A stretch of DNA of 64,000 nucleotides from Haematobia irritans (GCF_050003625.1 NC_134400.1:192539726-192603725); one strand, 5' to 3'; counted from the stretch's first letter, positions 45,601 to 55,962 are shown. Notes: generated from the letters alone by a model not told the origin. Program-made: numbers and translations.

Positions 45601-47135
45601 TTTTTTTAAATTTTATTTTTAGAGAAAATTTTGTCAAAATTTTATTTCTTTAGCAAATATTGTCAATATTTTATTTCTTTAGCAAATATTGTCAATATTT
45701 TATTTCTTTAGCAAATATTGTCAAAATGTTATTTCTTTAGAAAATTTTCTCAAAATTTTACTTCTATAGAGATTTTTATTTCTATAGAAAATTTTGTCAA
45801 AATCTTATTTCTATGGAAATTTTTTTTCAAAATTTTATTTCTATATCAAATTGTATGAAAGTTTTATTTCTGTTGACAATTTTCTCATAATTTTACTTCC
45901 ATAGAAAATTTTGTCAAACTTTTATTTCCATAGAAAATTTTGTCAAAATTTTATATCTATAGAAAATGTTGTCAAAATTTTATATCTATAGAAACTTTTG
46001 TCAAAATTTTATGTCTATAGAAAATTTTGTTAAAATTTTATTTCTATAGAAAATGTTATCAATATTTTATTTCTTTAGCAAATATTGTCAACATTTAAGT
46101 TCCACAAAAATTTTTTCAACTTTTTATTTCGATAAAAAATTTATTTAAAAATTTTATTTTTATAGAAAATTTTGCCATAATTTTATTTCTTTAGAAAATT
46201 TTGTCAAAATTTAATTTCTTTAGCAAATAATGTCAATATTTTATTTCTATAGAAAATTTTGTCAAAATGTTACTTCTATAGAAAATTTGGCAAAATTTTA
46301 TTTATATAAATAGTTTTGTCAAAATTTTATTTCTACAAAAAATTTTTTTCAAAATTTTATTTCTATAAAAAATTTTGTCAATATTTTATGTCTATAAATA
46401 AATTTGTTAAAATTTTATTTCTATAGAAAATTTTTATCAATTTTATTTTTATTTATGTTGACAATTTTCTCATAATTTTATTTCCATAGAAAATTTTGTC
46501 AAAATGTTATTTCTATAGAATATTTTGTAAAAATTTTATATCTATAGAAAAATTTTCAAAATCTTATTTCTATGGAAAATTTTTTTTCAAAATTTTATTT
46601 TTATTTCTGTTGACAATTTTCTCATAATTTTATTTCCATAGAAAATTTTGTCAAAATTTTATTTCTATAGAATATTTTGTCAAAATTTTATATCTTTAGA
46701 AAATTTTGTTAAAATTTTATTTCTATGGAAAATTTTGTTAAAATTTTATTTCTATAGAAAATTTGGTCAATTTATTATTTCTTTAGCTAATATTAACAAA
46801 ATTTAGTTCCACAAAAAATTTTGTCAACATTTTATTTCGATAAAAAATTTCTTTAAAAATTTTATTTTTATAGAAAATTTTGTCAAAATTTTATTTCTTT
46901 AGCAAATATTGTCAATATTTTATTTCTATAGAAAATTTTATCAATGTATTATTTCTATAGAAAATTTTGTCAAAATTTTATTTCTTTAGAAAATTTTCTC
47001 AAAATTTTACTTCTATAGAAAGTTTTCTCAAAATTTTACTTCCATACAAAATTTTGTCAAAATTTTATTTCTGTAGAAAATTTTGTCAGAATTTAATTTC
47101 TTTAGAAAATTATGTCAAAATTTTAGTTCATTATA
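42685..47135. repeat. 29-bp A/T satellite, block 2 (4.4 kb)
   Basis: About 150 units with the TTTCTATAGAAA dyad. A variant segment reading TTTCTTTAGCAAATATTGTC AACATTTTAGTTCCACA, then TTTCGATAAAAAATTTCTTT, recurs near 43305, 43770, 44030, 44835, 45525, 46075 and 46780, showing homogenisation at the 0.25-0.8 kb scale. A larger segment beginning near 43489 recurs near 45023 and 46967. Short open frames here repeat the same YFYRKFCQN-type peptide and are not genes. Confidence 0.9.
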
Positions 47136-47830
47136 ACATTGGAGTACCTTTCAGGAATATCTAAGCATTTTACCAATCTACCAAACAATAAAGATCTATG
47201 TACCATTTTTGTTAGAATTCTACCAACTGTTTCAATCGTGATCCTGGGTCGAGGAAAAATTTAAAGTCGATTTATCGATGTCCATTCGTCTGTTGAAATC
47301 ACCTTCAAATTTCATCCGATACGGTTGAAATTATATACATGGTTGTGCCATATGACCTCCAACACACTTGAAAAAAATGGTCTATATCGGTGTACAATTC
47401 TATATAGCCCCCATATAGAGCGATCCCCAGATTATGCATCTAAAGCCTCTTGGAAAATCAAATTTTATCCGATCCGATTGAAATTTGACATGTGATGATG
47501 TATATGTCCCCTAACCATCATATTGGTCCATATCGGCTCATAATAATATGTAGCCCCTATATAAAACGACCTTCAAATTTGACTTGCGGGACCTCATGGA
47601 AGAACAAATTGTATCCGAATCCGGATGAATTAGGCTGTCTAACCACAATGCGAAACCAATCAAGAATTGATGGCTTATATTAATCTGCTTTTTTGATTTT
47701 TTTACATAGACTCTATATGGACTTACTTACAATTTAGAAGACAATTTTAAGAAATTGTTTAACTTTTTACGTAACACATGTTGGTGGCTACGTAAGATTC
47801 CTCCGGGTCGAGCTTACGTTTATATACGTG
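47136..47830 (+). mobile_element. old family A element remnant
   Basis: It contains ACCAATCTACCAAACAATAA, CCTGGGTCGAGG, GATGTCCATTCGTCTGTTGAAATC, degenerate monomers (CCCATATAGAGCGATCCCCAG) and a decayed 3' end (GAGCTTACGTTTATATACGTG). It flanks the right end of the big satellite block. Confidence 0.6.
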
Positions 47831-48867
47831 TTAAATATTAACCAGTTCTTCACAAAAAAAAACGGTATAAAATTCTACGGGCTACAAGTAATGAAATCTA
47901 CTGCGTCCTATTTAAAAAAAAAAATTTAACTTGCATTTAACAAAAAAAATGTTTTTTTTTCAGTATTTCGAAATTGCTCTTCATTGTCATCAATTTCCCT
48001 TTCAACAAAAGGACCCATCTTAGCCCATTCATCCAAAAGGTGGCACGAGTTGAGTAGTGTTGACAAATGTTTTATGTATGTTGTGTACTTTACTCTTCAC
48101 CGGTTTATTTGTTTGTTTGTAAGTACGGGTGTTGTTACGTGTAAGTGTGTGTGTGTGTGTGTGTATGTGGCAAGAGAGCTTCCGTGATAGTAGCATTGTT
48201 AGAAAATTTCTATGATTTAAATTCCGAGCACAGCACTCACGCGACGAGTATCATTGTTGTAGTGTCAGTCGTTAAATGAAAAAGAGGATGCTTACGAGTT
48301 TAATGCCAGGATTTCAACGCCCGACTTATTTAGGATTTTGGTAAATACAAAATCAGAGTGCTTTGCAATTGAGAACAGTTTTCGCTTTCATCTACTCGGT
48401 GTTTGTTTTTTTTTTTAAGATACAATTCCCCTAAGATACAATCCCCTAAAAAATTCTCTTGCAACTATACTCGTAGAGTCTCTAAAACGGAAAGAGCTCT
48501 CATTTCACATTCTGCCCCCTACCCCTTAGTGGTATCGGTGGCTATGGTGGTTATATTTTAATTAAATTTAGGCCTAGGGAAAAACATCCTCATCTTATGT
48601 TTGGATTTTATGACAGACGCTCACTTCACTTAACATCACTGTTGCTCTGGCTGTGTGAATGAATGTGGGTGCGTTAGTGTGTACAAGTGTGCATTGCATA
48701 TCTTGTCGTTGTGTTCATTTTAAATAAGGCCTGTTGGACATCAAACCGAATAGTTTTATTTGATGTTCTTATTAAGGAAGTCTTATGAGGTAGGTATGAT
48801 TGTTTTGAGAAGAGAATTACTTCACTTAAAAAACCAAAGGTAGTCATATCATTTTGTAGACCAAACA
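47831..48867. other. unique sequence, no gene supported
   Basis: A poly-T tract followed by CAG near 47950-47963 looks like a splice acceptor, but the sequence behind it has no recognisable protein. A (GT)n run lies at about 48145-48163. Open frames are short and unremarkable. Confidence 0.5.
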
Positions 48868-48872
48868 TTTAA

Positions 48873-49092
48873 GGTGAGTACTATGTTCGATTTTAGTCGC
48901 TAAAGTGAAAATTAAATCAGCAAAAAAAGGCATAAAATTACACATATTTGTTGCAAATTTTATTATAACTTGATGGGGAATAGTCCAAAGCAAATTTTCA
49001 CAAAGTTTGTATTCCTTAAAATGGATTATTAAGGAAAAGTAATCGTGAAAAAATTACGATTTTAGCGGCTAAACTCGAACTTAATACCCACC
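48873..49092. mobile_element. 220-bp MITE with 35-bp inverted ends
   Basis: Left end GGTGAGTACTATGTTCGATTT TAGTCGCTAAA; the right end in reverse complement reads GGTGGGTATTAAGTTCGAGT TTAGCCGCTAAA, about 80 percent matching. TTTAA flanks both sides (48868-48872 and 49093-49097), so the target duplication is TTTAA or TTAA. The interior is non-coding. The superfamily is undecided (piggyBac-like if TTAA). Confidence 0.75.
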
Positions 49093-49294
49093 TTTAATCA
49101 TTTTTGAGAAATTGTGCTAAAATCAAAGTTGCGCAGCTGTTGCTGATCAGATGTTGGTTATGCTTTTTGTATGTAAAAAATATATATGATAAATTTAATT
49201 CGATAATTAGATGATTCTTCAAATAAGTCACAGCTATGTTATTTACAGAAAAATTTACTTCTGAAGGATAAAAAATGAAATTGAAAATTTGTAG

Positions 49295-49381
49295 GAAGAC
49301 TTAGACTATATTCAGTCCATTGTGATACCACAGTGGTGAAGTTCTCTCTTATCACTGAGTGCTGTCCGATTCCATGTTAAG
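49295..49381 (-). mobile_element. SINE, tail-side part, split by the LTR element
   Basis: CTTAGACTATATTCAGTCCA through GCTGTCCGATTCCATGTTAAG: the SINE body on the left of the LTR retrotransposon. The remainder continues at 55851. The tail itself is lost. Confidence 0.85.
49376..49381. repeat. left 6-bp target duplication of LTR element
   Basis: GTTAAG, repeated at 55851-55856. Undisturbed SINE copies have a single GTTAAG here. Confidence 0.85.
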
Positions 49382-49849
49382 AGTTATGTACATTCAACTA
49401 TTATTATCGACCCACATGAATAAATAGCTTTGCATTCCATTGATGGAGCTAGTACATAAGTGTTATATATTATTAATTTCATCAAACATGTATGATATGC
49501 AAATTAGCAATGTTATTGCATCATAATTGAAATTAGTTCGTAAACATATCTCCGTTAGAATAAGAAATAAAATCACACATGCATATGAATATAATTATAA
49601 CAGAATATAACACAAAGAAACAAGAAACTGTAAAGTCATTTTTGGAGGCCATTCTGATTTTGTGATGACAAAAGATGGTGGTACAATTGAGTGGAAAAAT
49701 CTAAGAGTGAAATATAAAAAGACTTTCTTGTGTAAAAAGAAATAATCTAGGCAGAATAATTAAATTATCACCTAGCAAAATAAATAAACTTTTGAAAACT
49801 TAATAATTAATAGTTTCTTATTAAATTGGGAATCTATATATCCGAAACT
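49382..49849 (+). repeat. 5' LTR
   Basis: 468 bp, starting AGTTATGTACATTC and ending TATATCCGAAACT, with short inverted ends AGTT/AACT. It matches the 3' LTR base for base in my reading. AATAAA-type polyadenylation words lie near 49565 and 49780. A TATATATTATTAAT stretch near 49465 could be a promoter element but is not proven. Confidence 0.95.
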
Positions 49850-49866
49850 GGCGCAGTCGGTAGGAT
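49849..49866 (+). other. primer binding site for tRNA-Ser
   Basis: TGGCGCAGTCGGTAGGAT directly after the 5' LTR is complementary to the 3' end of insect tRNA-Ser (including CCA), the primer used by 17.6 and 297 type elements. First-strand cDNA synthesis would start here. Confidence 0.85.
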
Positions 49867-50584
49867 ACTCGCGTATCCTCTAAAATTAATGAAAGTGATA
49901 CAGGATATTTTAATATCCTTTAACGAGCAAAACCAACATGAACTTGTGCTCCACATAGAAAAAAAAATCACGCAAAATATTAAAAATATTTGTGAATGAA
50001 CATTGTTATAAAAAAAAAACAATAGTCCAAAGTGTAGTTTTATTTCCAACCATAAGAAACAGCATCACAAATAACAATAACTAAACATGTGTTACTACAA
50101 GTATTAAAAATATTTTGTTAGTGAACATTGTAAAATAAAAAAAAAAAATAACAAAGTACGATTAAAAAAAAACATAAAGAGAAATAACAATAGCCGAAAC
50201 TGTTTCCGTCTACAAAACCATATAAAATTTCACATCAACTGAAACCAACAACTTTGCCGTGTAATATAATTCAGAGCTCAAACAGATGCCAAAAAGAGAC
50301 GAGACAATAGAATTGATCAAAATCAAATCCCCAGACCGGCGATAAGTAAAGAGCAGATATTTATTTTATAACAAAATCAGCAGTTCTATTAATTAAATTA
50401 TATTAGTATATACCTATGTAATAACACATTTCTAACGCTTCTGAAACATCTTATCAATTATATTGTGTATTATTTAAGATATATAATTAAATTTAAATTA
50501 AATTTTCCAAATTATACATAAGTTTTTCCTTTTTTCTTCAAAAATATACGCTAATACATTTGGCACACACCTGTTTATAACAAA
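49867..50584 (+). other. long A-rich untranslated leader
   Basis: 718 bases between primer site and gag ATG. It includes a near-repeat of AATATTAAAAATATTTGTGAATGAAC-like text (49975 and 50103), written in shortened form: TTAAAAATATTTTGTTAGTG versus TTAAAAATATTTGTGAATG. It presumably carries packaging signals. No open frame of note. Confidence 0.6.
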
Positions 50585-51667
50585 ATGAATCGAGAACCAT
50601 CGTCTATTGTTTTAAATCCGGTCAAATATATCGAAGGGCTGCCCGAATTTACGGGAAAATTGGATGACCTTTATATGTTTATAACACTAATTGACAGAGT
50701 ACATCCTTTACTTCTGCAATATGACGAAATGTCACAACTTTTATTTTGTGATTTAATTAAAAGTAAATTAAAGGGAAAAGCGCGAGAATGCATCGAAATT
50801 AATTTCCATACCCAGACTTGGGCTGATATTAAAAACATTTTGCTAAATAATTTTGGGGAAAAATCTAGCAAGGAAGTATTATTCGATGATATGAGGGCAG
50901 TAACTTTCAGAACAACAACCATAGAATTTTATAACGAGATAAAATCAAAACTTAGAAGATTGAATAACAAAACGGTCATGTCTATGGACAATGCCAGGGA
51001 GATAGATCAAATCTTTCAAAGCAATGCTAGGTCCGCTCTTAACGTTTTTAGAGAAAAGATACCTGAACCTATGAGGACCATTCTTGTGTGTAGGGACCCC
51101 GATACATTAGAAGATGCTATGGACATTCTTTTCAAGGCAGGTTACGCAAACCATGGAAGACCACCCAGCCTAAATGGATCAGGTCAGGCCAAACCTTACG
51201 GTAGGGGTCAAGAATCAAGGAATGATACTCACAATAAAGTTTATAGGGTCCAAAATGAACGTAGAAATTCTTCTGACGTTATCGGAAATCCTATCTTTAA
51301 TCAATATAGGTATACTGGATATAATAACAATAACAATCAAAACTTGAGACATTCGTATTCCAATACATACAATCCATATAATGCGAACCAGTTTAATTCG
51401 AATAAGCCTATTGATAATAAACTTTCGAATCAACCCAACTCAAACTCTAGATCGGATAACATCTACCCAGCTCCAGAGCCCATGGATATCAATGCGGTCC
51501 AAATTTCCGACATAATATCGGAACAACAATCTCAGCCATATAATCAGCCCAACTTTTCTACAAATCACAACTACGATCAGAGTAACAATATAGAACCTGT
51601 CTATGACGACTATTATATTCCACAAAATTTTCTTATTCCGGCCTCTCAGGACAACTACCGTATATAA
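50585..51667 (+). CDS. gag: Gag polyprotein of LTR retrotransposon (360 aa)
   Basis: Structural protein expected to form the cytoplasmic virus-like particle in which the RNA is copied. The ATG at 50585 (CAAAATGAA) is the first in a good context after the leader. Residues ~1-195 are a helical, globular capsid-like region typical of gypsy-group Gag (TWADIKNILLNNFG near 80-95, RAVTFRTTTIEFYNEIKSKLRR near 105-125). From about residue 200 the protein is low complexity, rich in Asn, Tyr, Gln and Ser. There is no CCHC zinc knuckle; RNA binding probably relies on the basic patches at about 197-230, as in 17.6/297-type Gag (family knowledge). The last 61 bases overlap the pol frame and contain a slippery heptamer. 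The frame is intact. Confidence 0.9.
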   Translation: MNREPSSIVLNPVKYIEGLPEFTGKLDDLYMFITLIDRVHPLLLQYDEMSQLLFCDLIKSKLKGKARECIEINFHTQTWADIKNILLNNFGEKSSKEVLFDDMRAVTFRTTTIEFYNEIKSKLRRLNNKTVMSMDNAREIDQIFQSNARSALNVFREKIPEPMRTILVCRDPDTLEDAMDILFKAGYANHGRPPSLNGSGQAKPYGRGQESRNDTHNKVYRVQNERRNSSDVIGNPIFNQYRYTGYNNNNNQNLRHSYSNTYNPYNANQFNSNKPIDNKLSNQPNSNSRSDNIYPAPEPMDINAVQISDIISEQQSQPYNQPNFSTNHNYDQSNNIEPVYDDYYIPQNFLIPASQDNYRI

Positions 51668-54600
51668 TAGTTAAAAGTGGCTTGAGATTTATTGTAGATA
51701 CTGGTGCCACGCACTCTATAGTAAACCCAGGAATATGTAATCCAAAATGGAAAATTAGTACACCTACTAGAACACTGAAAACTTTGCAAAATAATATATC
51801 TTCGGATATCGTTTATCGCGTACCACTTTTTTCTGAGCTAGGGAACTCAGATGATTTTTTTGAGTTGATAGAATGTAAATTCCATGAAATATATGATGGA
51901 ATTCTAGGTAATGACATTTTGTGTAAATATAACGCGATCATAGATTATAAATATAACGTTCTACGACTAAATAATAGAACTATTCCTTTAAACTTTGCTA
52001 AGCCAAAAAAAGTTACGTTTATTTCTGATACACATTTTGGTTTGATCCATATTACACGACAAGAGAATGATAACGGTGATATAATCTTAGACGAGGGTGT
52101 TTATGATACCAAAAATTTTAAGGTCGAAGTTATTTCGAATTTTGATTCTCCAGATATTTTACACCTTAATAGAGAGAACTCGTGGCCTGTAACAAAAGAT
52201 AATTATCATTTGTTTGAAGAGAATATTTTTAAGGCCGTTGATATTGGTGGTGATTTCATAGATAAAATTCGTATAGAACACCTTAATTCTGAGGAAAAAG
52301 AACAATTTTTAAAATTAATTAAAGGTTATAAAGACTTATTCTCTGAAACTAGTTCTAATTTATCCTTTACAAATGTAATTAAACATCAAATAAATACTAA
52401 AGATGACACTCCTATACGTTCAAAGTCATATCGTTATCCTTATGTCCATAAGGAAGAGGTCAGAAGCCAGATAAAAGAAATGTTAGATAATGGCATAATT
52501 AGACATTCTAAATCTCCATATTCGTCGCCGATTTGGATAGTTCCAAAAAAAGATGACGCAAGTGGACAGAAAAAGTGGCGTCTCGTTGTGGATTACAGAA
52601 AACTCAACGAAAATACCATTGACGACAGGTACCCAATACCGAATATTGAAGAAATTTTAGACAAATTAGGTCGTAGTATGTATTTTACGACACTAGATTT
52701 AGCCAAAGGCTTTTATCAGGTCGAAATTGAAGAAAGGGATATCCCAAAAACCGCCTTTTCTGTTGAAGGTGGTCATTTTGAGTTTTTAAGAATGCCATTT
52801 GGCCTTAAGACAGCTCCCGCCACATTCCAACGTCTTATGAACAATATTTTGGGTGACCTTCTAAACAAAGTTTGTCTCGTCTACATGGACGATATTATAA
52901 TATTTTCTACTTCGCTTCAAGATCATTTGAATTCGATAAAACTTGTTCTGAATCGCCTTAGAGATTCTAATTTAAAAATCGAATTAGACAAATGTGAGTT
53001 TATGAAGCATGAGACTGAATTTTTAGGGCACATTGTGACTCGAGATGGAATTAGACCGAATCCGAGGAAAATTGAATGTGTCTACAATTATCCATTACCT
53101 CGAACGGCAAAACAAATAAAACAGTTTTTAGGACTTAGTGGATACTATAGGAAGTTCATAAAGGATTATTCCAAGATTGCAAAACCTATGACAACCTGTT
53201 TAAAAAAGGATGCCAAAATTGATCCTGACAATTTGGAATACAGAAAAAGCTTCGAAACTTTAAAAAACATTCTTGTCAATGGGCCCCTATTAGCATATCC
53301 TGATTTTGATAAAATCTTTGTTCTAACAACAGATGCGAGCAATTTCGCATTAGGTGCGGTGTTGTCGCAAGACGATCACCCGATAGCATACGCAAGTAGA
53401 ACACTCAACAACCACGAAATAAACTACAGTACAATCGAAAAAGAATTGCTAGCTATCGTTTGGGCCGTTAAGTATTTCAGACCCTATTTATTCGGAAGAA
53501 AGTTCCATATTGTTACAGACCACCAGCCTTTGCAATGGCTTTTTTCTATAAAAGAACCCAACTCTAGGTTAGTGAGGTGGAGATTAAAACTCCAAGAATT
53601 TGATTATTCTATTGTATACAGAAAGGGAGTACAGAATGGAAATGCTGATTTCTTGTCGAGAATTTCACCACAGATAAACATGATTACGGGACAAAAACAA
53701 TATGCTATTTTCAACACTACATTACCACTGAATTCTTACAGAAACCAGATCGTAATAAGAAAGAGGGAGTCGGGCCCTGATGAAGTTATAATTGCAGACA
53801 CTTTCAAAAATAAAAGGAAAATAATATATTCAACCAACTTCGACGAAAATAGCATGTTCGATATAATAAGATCGAATTTTGATTCAACATTATTGAATGC
53901 CGTTGTTATTGAGGACAATAATATTTACGAGATATTCAATCGAACACTGCTGGACAAATTTCAGGGCAATTCGACGTATAAAATTGTTAGATGCGAGAAA
54001 TTTCTCGAGGATATAATAGACGAGAATGTTCTCGCTGAGAAAATTAAGCAAGAGCATTTGAGAAACAATCATAGGGGGATTAATGAAAACTTTTTGCAAC
54101 TTAAAGATTCAATTTATCATCCCAAATTAAAATTACGAATTACCCAATTCATAAACAATTGCGATATTTGCAATCAGGAGAAATATGAGAGAAATCCAAT
54201 TCGATCAAAGCTTCAAATTACTGAGACCCCGGACGCACCTAGACAAATTGTCCATATAGATGTCTTTTACACGCTTGGCAAAAGTCTATTTCTTACTTTT
54301 ATCGATAAGTTTTCAAAGTTTGCACAGGCAATAAAAATAGAAAATCGGACTTGGCAGTCATTTAGAAAGGCTTTGATTCAATACATAGGAACTGTCGGTG
54401 ATATACAGAAAATTGTGACGGATAACGAATTAGGCTTTAAAGCAATTCCCCTAACCGAATTTTTTAGGGAACGTAATATCGAAGTTCATTTTACATCCAA
54501 CAACAATCACACGTCCAACTCAGATGTAGAACGTCTACATAATACAATAAATGAGCACATTCGTCTACTCAGACATGACCCCGACAAAGATTCTGATACG

Positions 54601-54957
54601 GTTGAGGAGAAATTATACAAGATTATAATGTTTTATAATAATACAATCCACAGTGCTACCGGCCACAGACCAATTGATTTTATGAACGGCAAGGTTAAAA
54701 TAGAAGATTATCCTAACATTAAATCTAAAATGGTAGAGTCGAAGGAAAAAGTTATAAATCGATTAAATGAGAAACGAGAAAATTGTGAGTTACGGACTGG
54801 AAATGTGTTCATAAAACAAGAGAGGGGTGGGAAAAACCATTCTAAATTTAAGAAGGTCACTGTTGAAAAATTTGACGATAATCATGTTATTACTGGACGA
54901 GGTCACAAATATTATGTATCTCATTTAAAAAGAAGCAAACGTTTTCAAGGAATCTAA
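51607..54957 (+). CDS. pol: Pol polyprotein (protease, RT, RNase H, integrase)
   Basis: Copies the element RNA into DNA and inserts it. Expressed as a Gag-Pol fusion by -1 frameshift: the frame opens at 51607 and has no credible ATG before the protease; the first recognisable domain starts at a TTG (51682), counted here as residue 1. Retropepsin: D6 in VDTGATHS. Reverse transcriptase about residues 245-430, with LVVDYRKLN, LDLAKGFYQ, MPFGLKTAPATFQ and YMDD at 401-404. RNase H about 545-660: TDAS with D551, EKELLAIVWA, TDHQPLQWL. Integrase about 780-1050: zinc finger H792, H797, C827, C830; catalytic D860, D914 and E950 with 35 residues between the last two (DD35E). The C-terminus is basic. 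All catalytic residues are present and no stop or frameshift breaks it. No env follows. Confidence 0.95.
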   Translation, partial: RLLYSTKFSYSGLSGQLPYIIVKSGLRFIVDTGATHSIVNPGICNPKWKISTPTRTLKTLQNNISSDIVYRVPLFSELGNSDDFFELIECKFHEIYDGILGNDILCKYNAIIDYKYNVLRLNNRTIPLNFAKPKKVTFISDTHFGLIHITRQENDNGDIILDEGVYDTKNFKVEVISNFDSPDILHLNRENSWPVTKDNYHLFEENIFKAVDIGGDFIDKIRIEHLNSEEKEQFLKLIKGYKDLFSETSSNLSFTNVIKHQINTKDDTPIRSKSYRYPYVHKEEVRSQIKEMLDNGIIRHSKSPYSSPIWIVPKKDDASGQKKWRLVVDYRKLNENTIDDRYPIPNIEEILDKLGRSMYFTTLDLAKGFYQVEIEERDIPKTAFSVEGGHFEFLRMPFGLKTAPATFQRLMNNILGDLLNKVCLVYMDDIIIFSTSLQDHLNSIKLVLNRLRDSNLKIELDKCEFMKHETEFLGHIVTRDGIRPNPRKIECVYNYPLPRTAKQIKQFLGLSGYYRKFIKDYSKIAKPMTTCLKKDAKIDPDNLEYRKSFETLKNILVNGPLLAYPDFDKIFVLTTDASNFALGAVLSQDDHPIAYASRTLNNHEINYSTIEKELLAIVWAVKYFRPYLFGRKFHIVTDHQPLQWLFSIKEPNSRLVRWRLKLQEFDYSIVYRKGVQNGNADFLSRISPQINMITGQKQYAIFNTTLPLNSYRNQIVIRKRESGPDEVIIADTFKNKRKIIYSTNFDENSMFDIIRSNFDSTLLNAVVIEDNNIYEIFNRTLLDKFQGNSTYKIVRCEKFLEDIIDENVLAEKIKQEHLRNNHRGINENFLQLKDSIYHPKLKLRITQFINNCDICNQEKYERNPIRSKLQITETPDAPRQIVHIDVFYTLGKSLFLTFIDKFSKFAQAIKIENRTWQSFRKALIQYIGTVGDIQKIVTDNELGFKAIPLTEFFRERNIEVHFTSNNNHTSNSDVERLHNTINEHIRLLRHDPDKDSDTVEEKLYKIIMFYNNTIHSATGHRPIDFMNGKVKIEDYPNIKSKMVESKEKVINRLNEKRENCELRTGNVFIKQERGGKNHSKFKKVTVEKFDDNHVITGRGHKYYVSHLKRSKRFQGI
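51625..51631 (+). promoter_or_regulatory. candidate -1 ribosomal frameshift site
   Basis: A AAT TTT in the gag reading frame (gag codons AAT at 51626 and TTT at 51629), fitting the X XXY YYZ slippery pattern. The pol frame is -1 relative to gag and is open from 51607, so slippage here would fuse Gag residue ~348 to Pol. No strong downstream pseudoknot was worked out by eye. Confidence 0.65.
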
Positions 54958-55371
54958 CTTAAAATTATTTCGCAAAAATAAATGGAAACTTAAATCAATC
55001 AATTTTAAAAATAAATCCCTTTTTACTATAACAACGTCATGTTGCAAATTATTACACAAAATATAAAGATAAATACCAGGAAGGTGGAAATGTATATGCG
55101 ATATTTTTTTCTCTTTGTAAACTTATTAACTCAAAGATTATCAATTTTCAAAAGAATACAAAAAAAAAACAAAACAAAAAATAAATATTAAAACAAAATA
55201 TATATTTAGAAAAAAAAAAGAAAACAAAGATCAGAATCATGTAACTATTTACAAAATGTTTTATATTTGATGTATATTATTAATTCATTTACAAAAAAAA
55301 ATCAAAAACATATATTAATAATAATGATAATTGAATTAGAATACTACGCGATATCGTCGGAGCCTCTATCC
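54958..55371 (+). other. A-rich 3' untranslated region, no env
   Basis: About 410 bases between the pol stop and the polypurine tract, with long A runs. No frame above about 30 codons with Env features (signal peptide, furin site or membrane anchor) is visible, so the element lacks the env that its 17.6/297/gypsy relatives carry. Confidence 0.75.
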
Positions 55372-55382
55372 AAGGGAGGGGG
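55372..55382 (+). other. polypurine tract
   Basis: AAGGGAGGGGG immediately before the 3' LTR, the primer for plus-strand DNA synthesis. Confidence 0.9.
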
Positions 55383-55850
55383 AGTTATGTACATTCAACT
55401 ATTATTATCGACCCACATGAATAAATAGCTTTGCATTCCATTGATGGAGCTAGTACATAAGTGTTATATATTATTAATTTCATCAAACATGTATGATATG
55501 CAAATTAGCAATGTTATTGCATCATAATTGAAATTAGTTCGTAAACATATCTCCGTTAGAATAAGAAATAAAATCACACATGCATATGAATATAATTATA
55601 ACAGAATATAACACAAAGAAACAAGAAACTGTAAAGTCATTTTTGGAGGCCATTCTGATTTTGTGATGACAAAAGATGGTGGTACAATTGAGTGGAAAAA
55701 TCTAAGAGTGAAATATAAAAAGACTTTCTTGTGTAAAAAGAAATAATCTAGGCAGAATAATTAAATTATCACCTAGCAAAATAAATAAACTTTTGAAAAC
55801 TTAATAATTAATAGTTTCTTATTAAATTGGGAATCTATATATCCGAAACT
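55383..55850 (+). repeat. 3' LTR
   Basis: 468 bp, same sequence as the 5' LTR by eye. It is followed by the right target duplication GTTAAG (55851-55856). Confidence 0.95.
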
Positions 55851-55962
55851 GTTAAGCTCAATGACAAGGGACCTCCTTTTTATAGCCAAGTCCGAACGGC
55901 GATCCACTTTGCAGTGAAACCACTTGGAGAAACTTTGAAACACACAGAAATGACACCAGGAA
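55851..55962 (-). mobile_element. SINE, head-side part, split by the LTR element
   Basis: GTTAAGCTCAATGACAAGGG through AACACACAGAAATGACACCAGG: continuation of the SINE at 49295-49381. The tRNA-like head is missing and satellite follows directly. Confidence 0.85.

Larger units (their letters stand above)
49382..55850 (+). mobile_element. complete Ty3/gypsy-group LTR retrotransposon, 6.47 kb
   Basis: Full set of parts in order: 468-bp LTR, tRNA-Ser primer site, ~0.7-kb A-rich leader, gag, overlapping pol (protease, reverse transcriptase, RNase H, integrase), polypurine tract, second LTR identical by eye, and a 6-bp target duplication. No env frame lies after pol. LTR ends AGTT...AACT, the tRNA-Ser primer and a gag without zinc knuckle point to the 17.6/297/Tom side of the gypsy group (inference). 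Intact frames and identical LTRs mean a very recent insertion. Confidence 0.95.

Noticed and set aside
43489..47164. Recurring short frames with MSKFYFFRKFSQN-type peptide (also 37580, 44236, 45023)
   Set aside because: They are read from the 29-bp satellite; recurrence reflects repeat homogenisation.
47940..48187. Pyrimidine tract plus CAG followed by a 67-codon frame, as a possible exon
   Set aside because: The peptide ends in a GT-repeat-encoded CVCVCVYV stretch and has no recognisable homology; one splice-like motif is not enough.
50671..54099. Short minus-strand frames inside gag and pol
   Set aside because: Shadow frames of the intact plus-strand retrotransposon genes.
54958..55371. 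Possible env gene downstream of pol
   Set aside because: Only about 410 A-rich bases separate the pol stop from the polypurine tract, and all frames are interrupted.
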